Source: Hymenobacter sublimis (GTDB lineage: Bacteria; Bacteroidota; Bacteroidia; Cytophagales; Hymenobacteraceae). From it: a stretch of 64,000 nucleotides of DNA. Below the pieces are notes generated by a model, which was given only the letters and a program-made list of their open reading frames with translations, did no database searches and was not told the origin of the DNA. Each line of letters opens with the position of its first letter. Within the stretch, counting starts at the first letter, position 1. Location of the stretch: the NCBI RefSeq assembly GCF_023101345.1, contig NZ_CP095848.1, positions 2,355,501 to 2,419,500 of the forward strand, in the 5' to 3' direction. The position numbers and the translations under genes were made by a program. Positions 17,871 through 27,131 of this stretch are shown here, one piece after another.

Positions 17871-18272
17871 CTATTCAGTGGCCCTTTTGGTGATGTGATG
17901 TTCGGCGGCACTCCGATGCTCGTCCTTCATTTCCTTGGAAAGGAAGAAGTTGAGCGTAGTCCGAATGACAGCAATGGCCCCCAGCTTGCCGATCTGCTCC
18001 CAGCTGGGGGCAATAGCGGTGGAAAGAATATCAGCGCCCAGTTGAAACTCCAGGGCCAGGGCCAGGTAGCGGGCTAAGGTCAGGCGAATGGCCGTAAAAT
18101 CGGCTGTTTGACGCGTCAGCAGGGCCTTCAAAAACAGGCCACCAGCTACGATAATACCCAGCGCAATAATAAAGGCCCCCACGGTTTCTACCCCCAGCTT
18201 CAGCCACTGTACAGCTTCAATAACCCAGTTTTCAGCCAGGGAATGCACAGTAGCAACTTCGGGAGCAGGCAT
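17871..18272 (-). CDS. DUF1622 membrane protein
   Basis: A 133-aa protein with the DUF1622 layout: a hydrophobic helix GVETVGAFIIALGIIVAGGLFLKAL (about 27-51), then RLTLARYLALALEFQLGADILSTAIAPSWEQIGKLGAIAVIRTTLNFFLSKEM typical of the family, ending in a charged tail. Integral inner-membrane protein of unknown function. It is downstream of the SUI1 gene on the same strand (84-bp gap). Confidence 0.88.
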   Translation of the reverse strand: MPAPEVATVHSLAENWVIEAVQWLKLGVETVGAFIIALGIIVAGGLFLKALLTRQTADFTAIRLTLARYLALALEFQLGADILSTAIAPSWEQIGKLGAIAVIRTTLNFFLSKEMKDEHRSAAEHHITKRATE

Positions 18273-18356
18273 AGTGAAGGGAATACGGTGAAGGGCAAGC
18301 GGCCGAGCGCTGGGAGTTATTTACGGGGGTAGAAGACAGGCAGAAAACGACTTCCG

Positions 18357-18701
18357 TTAGCCGCCAGCCTTTTTGACCTTATAGCCTTTTTCAAGGAGCA
18401 CGGCCAGTACTTTGTCGCGGAAGTCGCCCTGAATGATGATTTCACCGTCTTTGGCGTTGCCGCCGACAGCACATTTGGTTTTCAGCAGCTTACCCAGGGT
18501 TTGCAGGTCGGCATCCTGGCCCACGAAGCCAGTGACGAGGGTAACCTGCTTGCCGCCCCGGGCTTTTTTGTCGAGCTGCACCCGCAGGTTTTGCTGCTGG
18601 GGCGGCAGCGTGGCGGCCTGCTCGTCGCCGGTTTGCTGGTACTCAAAATCGGGGTTAGTCGAGTATACGACTCCCTCCCGGCGGTTTTTATCGGCTTTCA
18701 T
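18357..18701 (-). CDS. yciH: SUI1/eIF1-like translation initiation factor (YciH type)
   Basis: A 114-aa protein. The C-terminal eIF1 fold is clear: [60 protein letters not shown], ending in [10 protein letters not shown]. Bacterial YciH binds the 30S subunit and affects start-site fidelity. The ATG at 18701 ([10 protein letters not shown]) is preferred; the longer frame begins inside GTGAAAT repeats. Confidence 0.92.
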   Translation of the reverse strand: MKADKNRREGVVYSTNPDFEYQQTGDEQAATLPPQQQNLRVQLDKKARGGKQVTLVTGFVGQDADLQTLGKLLKTKCAVGGNAKDGEIIIQGDFRDKVLAVLLEKGYKVKKAGG

Positions 18702-18708
18702 GAATGCA

Positions 18709-18825
18709 AGTTGTGAAATTGTGAAACGCAAAATTGTGAAATGCGTGCTTTGCCTACCGAATAAGTCCCGCTAGATTATTATTCGCCTTCATTTCGCCTT
18801 TTCACCATTTCATAACTTCACTCTG
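18709..18825. repeat. GTGAAAT-type repeats in opposite orientations
   Basis: At 18709-18741 there are three copies of TTGTGAAAT/TTGTGAAAC. At 18795-18825 the reverse-complement form occurs (TTCACCATTTCATAACTTCAC). Together they make a degenerate inverted repeat between the lipid kinase and SUI1 genes. Same family as 15655-15773. Confidence 0.6.
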
Positions 18826-18826
18826 G

Positions 18827-19693
18827 TTACACGGCTACTTCCAGGGCCAAATGTTCCAGGGCTACCTCAAATTCCGCGGCGTCGGCCACGTAGTCGCCAT
18901 CCACGTGAAAACCTAGGGTGTGCTCGGTCCGGACGCGGATGTGGTGACTGGTGTGATAAACGGCGGCCCCGGAGGTTGCCAGCGTACCCAGGGCCAGCCC
19001 CACCCCCACCCGCACGGCGCGGGTAAGCGGCAGGGCATCAATTAGGCACACGTCGAGCAGGCCATCCTGAATATCGGCCCGGGGCGCGATGTAGGCGTTG
19101 TTGCCGTACTGGGCGGCGTTGGCAAAGGCCAGCACGTAGCAGTTAGTTGCCAGCACCTGGTTATTCAGCTCAAGTTGCACCGGTACGGGCTGGTAGCGGC
19201 GGTATTCGCGCAACGATACCTTGATATAGGTACTCAGCCCGCGGGTGCCGGCCCGCGCAAACATTTTGCTCACGTGGGCATCAAAGCCCAGACCTGCGGT
19301 GCAGAAAAACGGGCGGCCGTTAATACGCCCCACATCAATGCGCTGGAAGGTGGGCCGGCACACTCGCTGCACGGCTCCCGGCAAATCTAACGGGAGGCGC
19401 AGGTGGCGGGCCAAGCCGTTGCCGGAGCCCCGGGGGATGATGCCCAGAGCCGCTGCGGTGCCGAGCAGGCCGCGCGCTACCTCATTTACGGTGCCGTCGC
19501 CGCCGACCGCTACTACCACCCGGCAACCTTGCCGTGCCGCCCGCCTGGCCAGCTCCTCGGCGTGACCTGCGTACTGGGTGGCCTGCACCTCGAAGTCGGC
19601 GCCGGCAGCCGTGGCGTAGCGCGTGAGCAGCGCTGGCACGTCTTGGGTGCGGTTAGTGCCAGAAGTCGGGTTCAGAATAAAGCAGATGCGCAC
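18827..19693 (-). CDS. Lipid kinase, diacylglycerol kinase family (YegS/BmrU-like)
   Basis: The catalytic domain shows FILNPTSGTNRT (N-terminal phosphate loop), VVVAVGGDGTVNEVARGLLG (GGDGT nucleotide motif) and LGIIPRGSGNGLARHLRLP. The C-terminal half has the beta-rich domain ending LEHLALEVAV. Family members phosphorylate diacylglycerol, sphingosine-type lipids or phosphatidylglycerol at the membrane. I prefer the GTG at 19693 (288 aa, starting VRICFILNPTSG); the ATG at 19768 adds 25 residues encoded by repeat DNA. Confidence 0.9.
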   Translation of the reverse strand: MRICFILNPTSGTNRTQDVPALLTRYATAAGADFEVQATQYAGHAEELARRAARQGCRVVVAVGGDGTVNEVARGLLGTAAALGIIPRGSGNGLARHLRLPLDLPGAVQRVCRPTFQRIDVGRINGRPFFCTAGLGFDAHVSKMFARAGTRGLSTYIKVSLREYRRYQPVPVQLELNNQVLATNCYVLAFANAAQYGNNAYIAPRADIQDGLLDVCLIDALPLTRAVRVGVGLALGTLATSGAAVYHTSHHIRVRTEHTLGFHVDGDYVADAAEFEVALEHLALEVAV

Positions 19694-19727
19694 AGGTGGT
19701 GAGATGGTGAAATCGTGAAATGGTAAG
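19694..19727. repeat. GTGAGAT/GTGAAAT short direct repeats
   Basis: Three tandem-like copies (GGTGAGAT, GGTGAAAT, CGTGAAAT) next to the lipid kinase start; related to repeats at 15655 and 18709. Confidence 0.5.
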
Positions 19728-19905
19728 TTAAAGATAGAGCCAGCCGGCAGAGCGGCATCACTAGACAATACGATGAAGTGACATCACTGCGGCCGCCCAC
19801 GTGATGTCGAGGAAATAGAAACCTACCGACTTCAGCTGGATGCATTGTTTCCGGCCGTGTGGGTACTGGTTCTTTCAGGCACCATCTACCCCAACGCGTA
19901 AAGAA

Positions 19906-19939
19906 AAGCCGCCTGCCCGGTTTCCCGAACAGGCGGCTT
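19906..19939 (-). terminator. Intrinsic terminator of gap
   Basis: Perfect 10-bp stem AAGCCGCCTG / CAGGCGGCTT with a T-rich stretch (TTTTCTTT) on the minus-strand 3' side, about 25 bp after the gap stop. Confidence 0.88.
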
Positions 19940-19963
19940 CTTACGTCAGCAAAACCCGGAGGC

Positions 19964-21058
<1,095 letters not shown>

Positions 21059-21201
21059 TCAAACCGCAATACGGTGGTAGGGGCCGCCAGGATGCCTCTG
21101 TACAGCGCAAACCGGGGGCTGCTAAACCGTTTACTTGAAAAATTTCGGCTTGAAAATCAGTCTATTCATAGTACTGCCCGACTTTTTTTCAAATGCAGCT
21201 A

Positions 21202-21231
21202 TTGCGCTGAAAGCTGCGTTACCTATCTTTG
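21202..21231 (+). promoter_or_regulatory. Promoter of first tRNA-Glu (TTG-N19-TATCTTTG)
   Basis: TTG at 21202-21204 and TATCTTTG at 21224-21231, with 19-nt spacing: the Bacteroidota consensus. The second tRNA-Glu gene has the same pair with the same spacing. Confidence 0.85.
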
Positions 21232-21263
21232 CATCACCAAAACGGAACAAGGCCGCGTTACCT

Positions 21264-21335
21264 GGTCCGTTCGTCTAGGGGTTAGGACAGTAGATTTTCA
21301 TTCTACCAACAGGGGTTCGATTCCCCTACGGACTA
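21264..21335 (+). tRNA. tRNA-Glu (anticodon TTC), copy 1
   Basis: 72 nt. Acceptor GGTCCGT / ACGGACT (first pair G-U), D arm GTCT..GGAC, anticodon stem GTAGA/TCTAC with loop TTTTCAT (anticodon TTC), and T arm AGGGGTTCGATTCCCCT. No CCA is encoded. The sequence is identical to copy 2. Confidence 0.97.
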
Positions 21336-21362
21336 CTCGCCTACCGTTTTGGCTCTCTTCCT

Positions 21363-21400
21363 AAAAGCCCGCTTGCCTTCCCGGTAAGCGGGCTTTTCTT
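21363..21400 (+). terminator. Terminator after tRNA-Glu copy 1
   Basis: AAAAGCCCGCTT / AAGCGGGCTTTT stem followed by CTTTT. The rest of 21401-21718 shows no gene. Confidence 0.88.
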
Positions 21401-21718
21401 TTGCTTATACCCCAGAGCCCGCCGCTACCTTCGCCCGCAGCAACCGGCACCGCTCCTACTCACTCCGGCGGGCCTGCCTAGGCTCAGGGAAGGAAAACTA
21501 CTGCTCCAGCACATGCTTTTCCTGCGCCCGCGGTGGCGGGCTACTGCACGCTGATGCTAACTACCTGATTCTGCTGTTTTAAGCCTTTCTGAGGCCTTTT
21601 TTCTACCGTTCAGGCAAGCTCGGCACTAAGCGCGCCGTAAGGATAAGCAGGTGAAAAAATAATGGCTACCCCCGGTTTTCTCCCGTAAGCAGGGGTATTC
21701 ATCATTTTGTCACGGCGT

Positions 21719-23893
21719 ATGTCCCGCACAATTATCGTCTCCAACCGACTGCCTACAAAAGTCCAGCGCACTGCCGAGAGCCTCACGTTTCAGCCCAGCG
21801 AAGGCGGGCTGGCCACGGGTTTGGGCTCCATTTACCGGCAGGAAGGTAACGTGTGGGTGGGCTGGCCTGGGCTCTTTGTAGAGGATGAGGCGGAAGAGCA
21901 GCACATTGAGCAGGAGCTTAGTGCCGACAGCATGGCTCCGGTGTTTCTCACGGAGGCGGAAATTCGCGACTTCTACGAAGGATTCAGCAACTCCACGCTC
22001 TGGCCTACCTTTCACTACTTCCCCCAGTACGCCACCTACGAGCAGGCCCACTGGGATGCCTACGTGGCCGTAAACGAGAAATTCTGCCGGGCCGTGCTGG
22101 AGCTGGCCGGCCCGGAGGACACCATTTGGGTGCACGACTACCAATTGCTGCTGTTGCCGGAAATGCTGCGCAATGCCCGCCCGGAGTGCACTATTGGCTT
22201 TTTCCTGCACATTCCTTTTCCTTCCTATGAGCTGATCCGGGCCCTGCCCTGGCGTTCGGAGCTGCTGCGCGGCATGCTGGGCGCCGACCTGATTGGCTTC
22301 CACACCTTTGGGTATATGCGTCATTTCCTGAGTGCTACCTCGCAGTTGCTGGGACACTCCTCACAGAATGGGCAAATTGAAACCCCGAACCGGACTGTTC
22401 TCGTGGATGCCTTTCCCATGGGCATTGACTATGGGCGCTTTGTGGCCGCCGCCGCCTCGGAGCAGGCCCAGCAGCACGAGGCCGAGTACCGCGAGGCCCT
22501 ACGCGATACCCGCATCATTCTTTCCATTGATAGGCTAGATTACTCCAAAGGCATTGCCGAGCGACTTCGCGCCTTTGAGGTCCTGATTCAGCGCTACCCC
22601 GAGTGGCGCGAGCAAGTCAGCCTGATTATGGTGGTGGTGCCCTCCCGCGACCAGGTGGCGCAGTACGCGGCCCTGAAGGAGGAAATCGACGAAATAGTGG
22701 GCCGCATCAACGCCCAGTACCGCACCATCAGCTGGACGCCCATTCATTACTTCTACCGCTCCTTCCCGCTAGAAGAGTTGGCCTCCCTCTACCGCCTGGC
22801 CGAGGTAGCGCTGGTTACGCCCATGCGCGACGGGATGAACTTGGTAGCCAAGGAGTTTGTAGCCAGCAAGGCCGATGGTAAAGGGGTACTAATCTTGAGC
22901 GAGCGGGCCGGTGCCGCCCGGGAGCTGTCCGATGCCCTCATCATCAACCCTACCGATACGGCTCAGCTGGCCGAGGCCATGCACGATGCCCTAGTGATGC
23001 CCGAGGAAGAACAGGTGCACCGTATGACGGCCATGCAGGCGCTGGTCCGGCAGTACGACGTGTTTGCCTGGACCAAGCTGTTCATGGACCGGCTAGCGTA
23101 CAGCAAAATCAAGCAGCTGACCTTGGCCACGGAAATGCTGACTACCGATGCTACCGCGCAGCTGCTCAATGACTTTACTACCGCCGAACAGCGCCTGCTC
23201 CTGCTCGACTACGACGGTACCCTGGCCCCGTTCCACAACCTACCCCAGCGTGCTAAGCCCGACCAGGAGCTGCTGCTGCTGCTGCAAGCGCTAACGGCCG
23301 ATCCGCGCAACCACGTGGTCATCATCAGTGGCCGCGACCGGACGACGCTGCAGAGCTGGCTGGGGCAGTTGCCGCTTGATTTCATTGCCGAACATGGCGT
23401 GTGGCTGCGGCCGGCTAGCGAGGACTGGCAGCTGTTTCAGCCCCTGAATAACAGCTGGAAGCAGGACATCCGCCCCATTATGGAAATGTACGTGACCCGA
23501 ACGGCTGGTTCTTTCATTGAAGACAAGGACTACTCCCTGGTGTGGCACTACCGCCGCGCCGACGTGGAGTTGGGCGAGGTGCGCGCCCGGGAGTTGCTGA
23601 ACCATCTATCCTTTATGACCTCAAACACAGAGCTGCAAGTGATGGAAGGCAATAAGGTCATTGAAGTGAAAACCTCGGGCATTAACAAAGGAACGGCGGC
23701 CGCCCGCTGGCTGGCAGCCTACAACCCGCAGTTTATCCTCGCCATCGGCGACGACCGCACGGATGAGGACACGTTCCGGGCCCTACCGGAAGATGCCTAC
23801 ACCATCAAAGTTGGCACCGGAACTCGCTCCCTAGCCCGCTTTCACCTCAGCTCCACCACCGACGTCCGCAATCTGCTGCGCACGCTGCTGTAA
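21719..23893 (+). CDS. Bifunctional trehalose-6-phosphate synthase / phosphatase (OtsA-OtsB fusion)
   Basis: A 724-aa fusion. The GT20 synthase (about 1-470) shows IIVSNRLP at the N-terminus, WVHDYQL near 138-142, [10 protein letters not shown] and DRLDYSKGI, and [11 protein letters not shown]. The HAD-type phosphatase (about 490-724) has nucleophile LLDYDGTL near 496-501, IISGRD, and the acidic [10 protein letters not shown]. Together they make trehalose from UDP-glucose and glucose-6-phosphate, an osmo- and desiccation protectant. Fused enzymes are usual in Bacteroidota. The ATG at 21719 matches the OtsA N-terminus. It is convergent with a GH15 gene. Confidence 0.96.
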   Translation: MSRTIIVSNRLPTKVQRTAESLTFQPSEGGLATGLGSIYRQEGNVWVGWPGLFVEDEAEEQHIEQELSADSMAPVFLTEAEIRDFYEGFSNSTLWPTFHYFPQYATYEQAHWDAYVAVNEKFCRAVLELAGPEDTIWVHDYQLLLLPEMLRNARPECTIGFFLHIPFPSYELIRALPWRSELLRGMLGADLIGFHTFGYMRHFLSATSQLLGHSSQNGQIETPNRTVLVDAFPMGIDYGRFVAAAASEQAQQHEAEYREALRDTRIILSIDRLDYSKGIAERLRAFEVLIQRYPEWREQVSLIMVVVPSRDQVAQYAALKEEIDEIVGRINAQYRTISWTPIHYFYRSFPLEELASLYRLAEVALVTPMRDGMNLVAKEFVASKADGKGVLILSERAGAARELSDALIINPTDTAQLAEAMHDALVMPEEEQVHRMTAMQALVRQYDVFAWTKLFMDRLAYSKIKQLTLATEMLTTDATAQLLNDFTTAEQRLLLLDYDGTLAPFHNLPQRAKPDQELLLLLQALTADPRNHVVIISGRDRTTLQSWLGQLPLDFIAEHGVWLRPASEDWQLFQPLNNSWKQDIRPIMEMYVTRTAGSFIEDKDYSLVWHYRRADVELGEVRARELLNHLSFMTSNTELQVMEGNKVIEVKTSGINKGTAAARWLAAYNPQFILAIGDDRTDEDTFRALPEDAYTIKVGTGTRSLARFHLSSTTDVRNLLRTLL

Positions 23894-23934
23894 GTTGTAG
23901 TCTTGGTGTATGTTCTGCCTGATGTCAGATTACA

Positions 23935-23967
23935 AAAAAGCCTCGCCAGTACATGGCGAGGCTTTTT
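23935..23967. terminator. Bidirectional terminator between otsAB fusion and GH15
   Basis: AAAAAGCCTCGCCA / TGGCGAGGCTTTTT stem with A-run and T-run on either side, located between two convergent genes. Confidence 0.9.
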
Positions 23968-24013
23968 GATGTATATATCCAAGACCCTAAGTTCCTAATA
24001 CCCCACGACCCAA

Positions 24014-25804
24014 TCAAATGAAGTTGGGTTTGGCTAGCTTCTGGGCAATGCGGTAGGCGGCGTTTACCAGCCCAACGTGGCTGTAGGCCTGGGGAAAATT
24101 GCCCCATTGCGAGCCGGTTTTGGCGTCTACGTCCTCGGAAAGCAGGCCCAGGTGGTTGGTATAGGTAGTTAGCTTTTCGAACTCGGTCATGGCTTCCTCT
24201 ACCCGGCCCACGGCGGCCAGGGCCTCTACGTACCAGAAGGAGCAGATGAGGAAGGTGGTTTCGGGAGTTCCGAAGTCGTCGGCATGGCGGTAGCGGTAGA
24301 ACAGACCTTCGGGCGTCATCAGCTCCTTTTCCAAGGCGGCTAGGTGGGTGCGGGCCCGCTCCGAGGCGGGGTCCAGGTAACCCATCAGAATGAGCTGCAT
24401 GGCGCTAGCATCGAGGTGGGGCGAGCCGATGGCGTTGGTGTAGGCCCCCAACTCAGGGCTGTAGCACTGCTCAATGTGGTCGGCGGCGGCCTGCATCAGT
24501 CGCTCAGCCCGAGCTTCCATTTCCTTGTTGCCCAGGGAGCGGGCCACCTTGCGCGCGGCGTGGCTGCCAGCCCAATGAAACAAGTAGGTGTAGCAATGAT
24601 ACTGCGCCAGGTTACGGAACTCCCAGAGGCCAGCATCAGGCTGATCCATGGTGGCTTCAATCAGATTCAAGGCCTCGAACACCAGCTGCGAGGGGTTGGG
24701 CCATTCGGGGTCGATGAAGCGGCAGTCCACATAGAGCGGCAGCAGAGCCACCAGCACCTGCCCGTACACGTCGTTCTGAATGTGGGTGTAGGCATCGTTA
24801 CCGATGCGCACGGGCTGGTTGCCGAGGTAGCCGGCTAGGGGCAATTCCTGCTCCACCAACTCCGATTTGCCGCTGATGCCATACAAGGGCTGGTAGCGGC
24901 CTTTTATCTTGGTTGAGATGTTGGCAATGTAGTGGAAGTAGCGCTCCATCTCCTCAAAATGGCCAATGTTATTGAAGGCCGTGAGGATGTAGTAGGTGTC
25001 GCGCATCCAGCAGTAGCGGTAGTCCCAGTTGCGGGTGCTGCCGGGGGCCTCGGGCAGAGAGGTGGTGCTGGCCGCAATGATGGCCCCGGTGTCTTCGTAC
25101 TGGTGAATCTTGAGGGCCAGGGCCGAGCGGATTACCTGATCCTGGCGGAAGTTGCTGATGCTGGTGCTCTTGACCCAGGTGCGCCAGTAGTCGATGGTAG
25201 CGCGCAGAAACCGCTCGGCCGTGCTTTCCAACGGAGCCTCTAGCGGGGCCCCATAGGTGAGCACTAGGTATTTGGTTTCGTTGAGCACGAAGTCCTCCTC
25301 ATCCAGCACGTAGGTTAGCGAGATGTTGGTAGTGAGCCGGATTTCTTCTTCCAGCCCTAGAAAGGCAATGTGGTTGGAGCTGCGGCGGCGCTTTAGCTCT
25401 AATTCCCCGTACTGGCCCACCGGCCGGCAGGCTACCCGCACCCGGGGTGTCCCTTCCAGCGGCTCCACCTTTCGGATAAACATCAGGGGCTTGTAGTAGC
25501 GCTCATACTGCAGGAAGCGGGGGGCAAAATCCGTGACGCGGTAGCTGCTGCCGTCGTCAGTGGTGATTTCCGTGCAGAGCACGTTGGTATTGGTGCGGTA
25601 GTACTGGCGAGCAGTAACGGTAGTGCCCGGCTCCGCGGGCCGAATGCTGTACTCGCCGCCCTTGTTGTCATCGAGCAGGGAGCCAAACACGAAGCTGCTG
25701 TCGAAGCGGGGCCAGCAGAGCCAGCGCACGGCGGTATCGGTACCAATCAGGCCCAGAAAGGCGCAGTTGCCAACCAGACCGAGGTCATAGGTATGTTTTG
25801 TCAT
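24014..25804 (-). CDS. Glycoside hydrolase family 15 protein (glucoamylase/trehalase type)
   Basis: A 596-aa cytoplasmic protein. The N-terminal beta-domain has LGLVGNCAFLGLIGTDTAVRWLCWPRFDSSFVFG, and the (alpha/alpha)6 barrel has GSTRNWDYRYCWMRDTYYILTAF (substrate-binding RNWDYRYxWxRD) and ISGKSELVEQELPLAGYLGN. No signal peptide from the ATG at 25804; the upstream extension lacks family similarity. GH15 members hydrolyse alpha-1,4-glucans or trehalose. Sitting tail-to-tail with the trehalose synthase gene makes a trehalose role likely, but glucan hydrolysis cannot be excluded. Confidence 0.9.
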   Translation of the reverse strand: MTKHTYDLGLVGNCAFLGLIGTDTAVRWLCWPRFDSSFVFGSLLDDNKGGEYSIRPAEPGTTVTARQYYRTNTNVLCTEITTDDGSSYRVTDFAPRFLQYERYYKPLMFIRKVEPLEGTPRVRVACRPVGQYGELELKRRRSSNHIAFLGLEEEIRLTTNISLTYVLDEEDFVLNETKYLVLTYGAPLEAPLESTAERFLRATIDYWRTWVKSTSISNFRQDQVIRSALALKIHQYEDTGAIIAASTTSLPEAPGSTRNWDYRYCWMRDTYYILTAFNNIGHFEEMERYFHYIANISTKIKGRYQPLYGISGKSELVEQELPLAGYLGNQPVRIGNDAYTHIQNDVYGQVLVALLPLYVDCRFIDPEWPNPSQLVFEALNLIEATMDQPDAGLWEFRNLAQYHCYTYLFHWAGSHAARKVARSLGNKEMEARAERLMQAAADHIEQCYSPELGAYTNAIGSPHLDASAMQLILMGYLDPASERARTHLAALEKELMTPEGLFYRYRHADDFGTPETTFLICSFWYVEALAAVGRVEEAMTEFEKLTTYTNHLGLLSEDVDAKTGSQWGNFPQAYSHVGLVNAAYRIAQKLAKPNFI

Positions 25805-25967
25805 CGGGAGAGAGTTTGCCGGTCCGCAGCCAACGAGCGGCCGGATGGCGGTTTCTATGGGTAGTACCGCTCTGGTGCCGCTGGGGTTGCCGCAGCTTTT
25901 TGGGCGCGGCCTGCGTACGTACCCGTTCTGCCCCCGGGAAAACTCCCGCACTCTACCTTGTCTGCCC

Positions 25968-26693
25968 GTGCCACCTACCACTGCTTCCACTGCCGCCGCG
26001 CCGGCCAAACGCGCTAATCACACTCCCCTATACGTTACGCTGGCCGTGCTGCTGGGCCTACTGGGCTGCTGGTTTTTTTGGCCCGATTTCCAGACCACCG
26101 CCCGCGAAGGCTGGACGGTGCTGCGCAGCGGCGAGCAGCCCCGCATTGCCGCCTGGATGCAGCAATTCGGCTACTGGGGCCCGGTGGTAATTGTGGCCGC
26201 TATGGTGGCGCAAATGTTTCTTTTTGTTGTCAACGTGGTGCTGCTCATACTGGTAGCTATCCTGGCCTACGGACCGTGGTGGGGCTCGGCCCTGGCCTTG
26301 GGTGGCATTCTGGTGGCCTCCTCTGTGGGCTACGGCCTGGGCCGGGCCATGGGCGAGTCGTTCGTGACGCGGGTGCTGGGCCAGAAAAACGAGCAGAAAG
26401 TGTTGGAAGTAGTGGACCGCTACGGCGTGTGGGCTGTTATCATCGCCCGCCTCTCCCCTGCCCTCTCCGATGATGCCATCAGCTTCGTAGCGGGCCTGGC
26501 GCGCATGGGTTACCTGAAGTTTATGGCTGCCACTACCGCTGGGGTAGTACCTCTGATTGCGTTGCTGGCGTATTTAGGCGAAAACAGCGACCGGCTGAAA
26601 TCGGGCCTGCTGTGGGTAACGGGCGTAAGTGTGGTGCTGTTTGGGGCGTATATTTGGTGGGACCGGAACCGAATGCACAAAAAAACCTCCTGA
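25968..26693 (+). CDS. TVP38/TMEM64-family (VTT/DedA-like) membrane protein
   Basis: About 241 aa with several TM helices and the VTT core: FGYWGPVVIVAAMVAQMFLFVVNVVLLILVAILAYGPWWGSALALGGILVASSVGYGLGRAMG, then RLSPALSDDAISFVAGLARMGYLKFMAATTAG. Family members are linked to lipid scrambling or flipping and membrane maintenance. The start is uncertain: GTG at 25968 (VPPTTASTAA) gives a sensible N-terminus, while ATG at 25845 would add 41 residues of unlikely sequence. It is divergent from the GH15 gene. Confidence 0.85.
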   Translation: MPPTTASTAAAPAKRANHTPLYVTLAVLLGLLGCWFFWPDFQTTAREGWTVLRSGEQPRIAAWMQQFGYWGPVVIVAAMVAQMFLFVVNVVLLILVAILAYGPWWGSALALGGILVASSVGYGLGRAMGESFVTRVLGQKNEQKVLEVVDRYGVWAVIIARLSPALSDDAISFVAGLARMGYLKFMAATTAGVVPLIALLAYLGENSDRLKSGLLWVTGVSVVLFGAYIWWDRNRMHKKTS

Positions 26694-26740
26694 TTCTCTC
26701 CGATTTACGACCCAATCAGAAAAATTTTCAGCGCAGACTA

Positions 26741-26770
26741 TTGCAGTGCTTAAAGCGCCTCTTATCTTTG
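26741..26770 (+). promoter_or_regulatory. Promoter of second tRNA-Glu (TTG-N19-TATCTTTG)
   Basis: TTG 26741-26743 and TATCTTTG 26763-26770 with 19-nt spacing. The following CACCAAAACGGAA is shared with copy 1. Confidence 0.85.
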
Positions 26771-26805
26771 CACCACCAAAACGGAAAACACTCCGCTGGT
26801 AACCT

Positions 26806-26877
26806 GGTCCGTTCGTCTAGGGGTTAGGACAGTAGATTTTCATTCTACCAACAGGGGTTCGATTCCCCTACGGACTA
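26806..26877 (+). tRNA. tRNA-Glu (anticodon TTC), copy 2
   Basis: 72 nt, identical in every base to the tRNA at 21264-21335, with the same promoter elements about 35 bp upstream. Confidence 0.97.
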
Positions 26878-26887
26878 CAGCTCATCT

Positions 26888-26925
26888 AAAACCTCCCAGT
26901 AAGCCTTAGCTTGCTGGGAGGTTTT
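26888..26925 (+). terminator. Terminator after tRNA-Glu copy 2
   Basis: AAAACCTCCCAG / CTGGGAGGTTTT stem followed by GCTTTT; 26926-27131 contains nothing else I can identify. Confidence 0.88.
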
Positions 26926-27131
26926 GCTTTTACGCTGGTGCTAGTATCAAACGCCGCTGCTGTTCGCACTTCCCACCCGCGCAACTAATCCCCTGCTCGT
27001 CACTAGAATTAGCCGGAGCTTACCTCAATTACTCGCGCACGGGTACCGGCCGCGGGGCGGCAAGAAGCAGAGAGCGTAGAATGGGTGCGAAGGCCGGCCT
27101 GGGTACGAACGGCGACCTGACTGCCTTTTCC

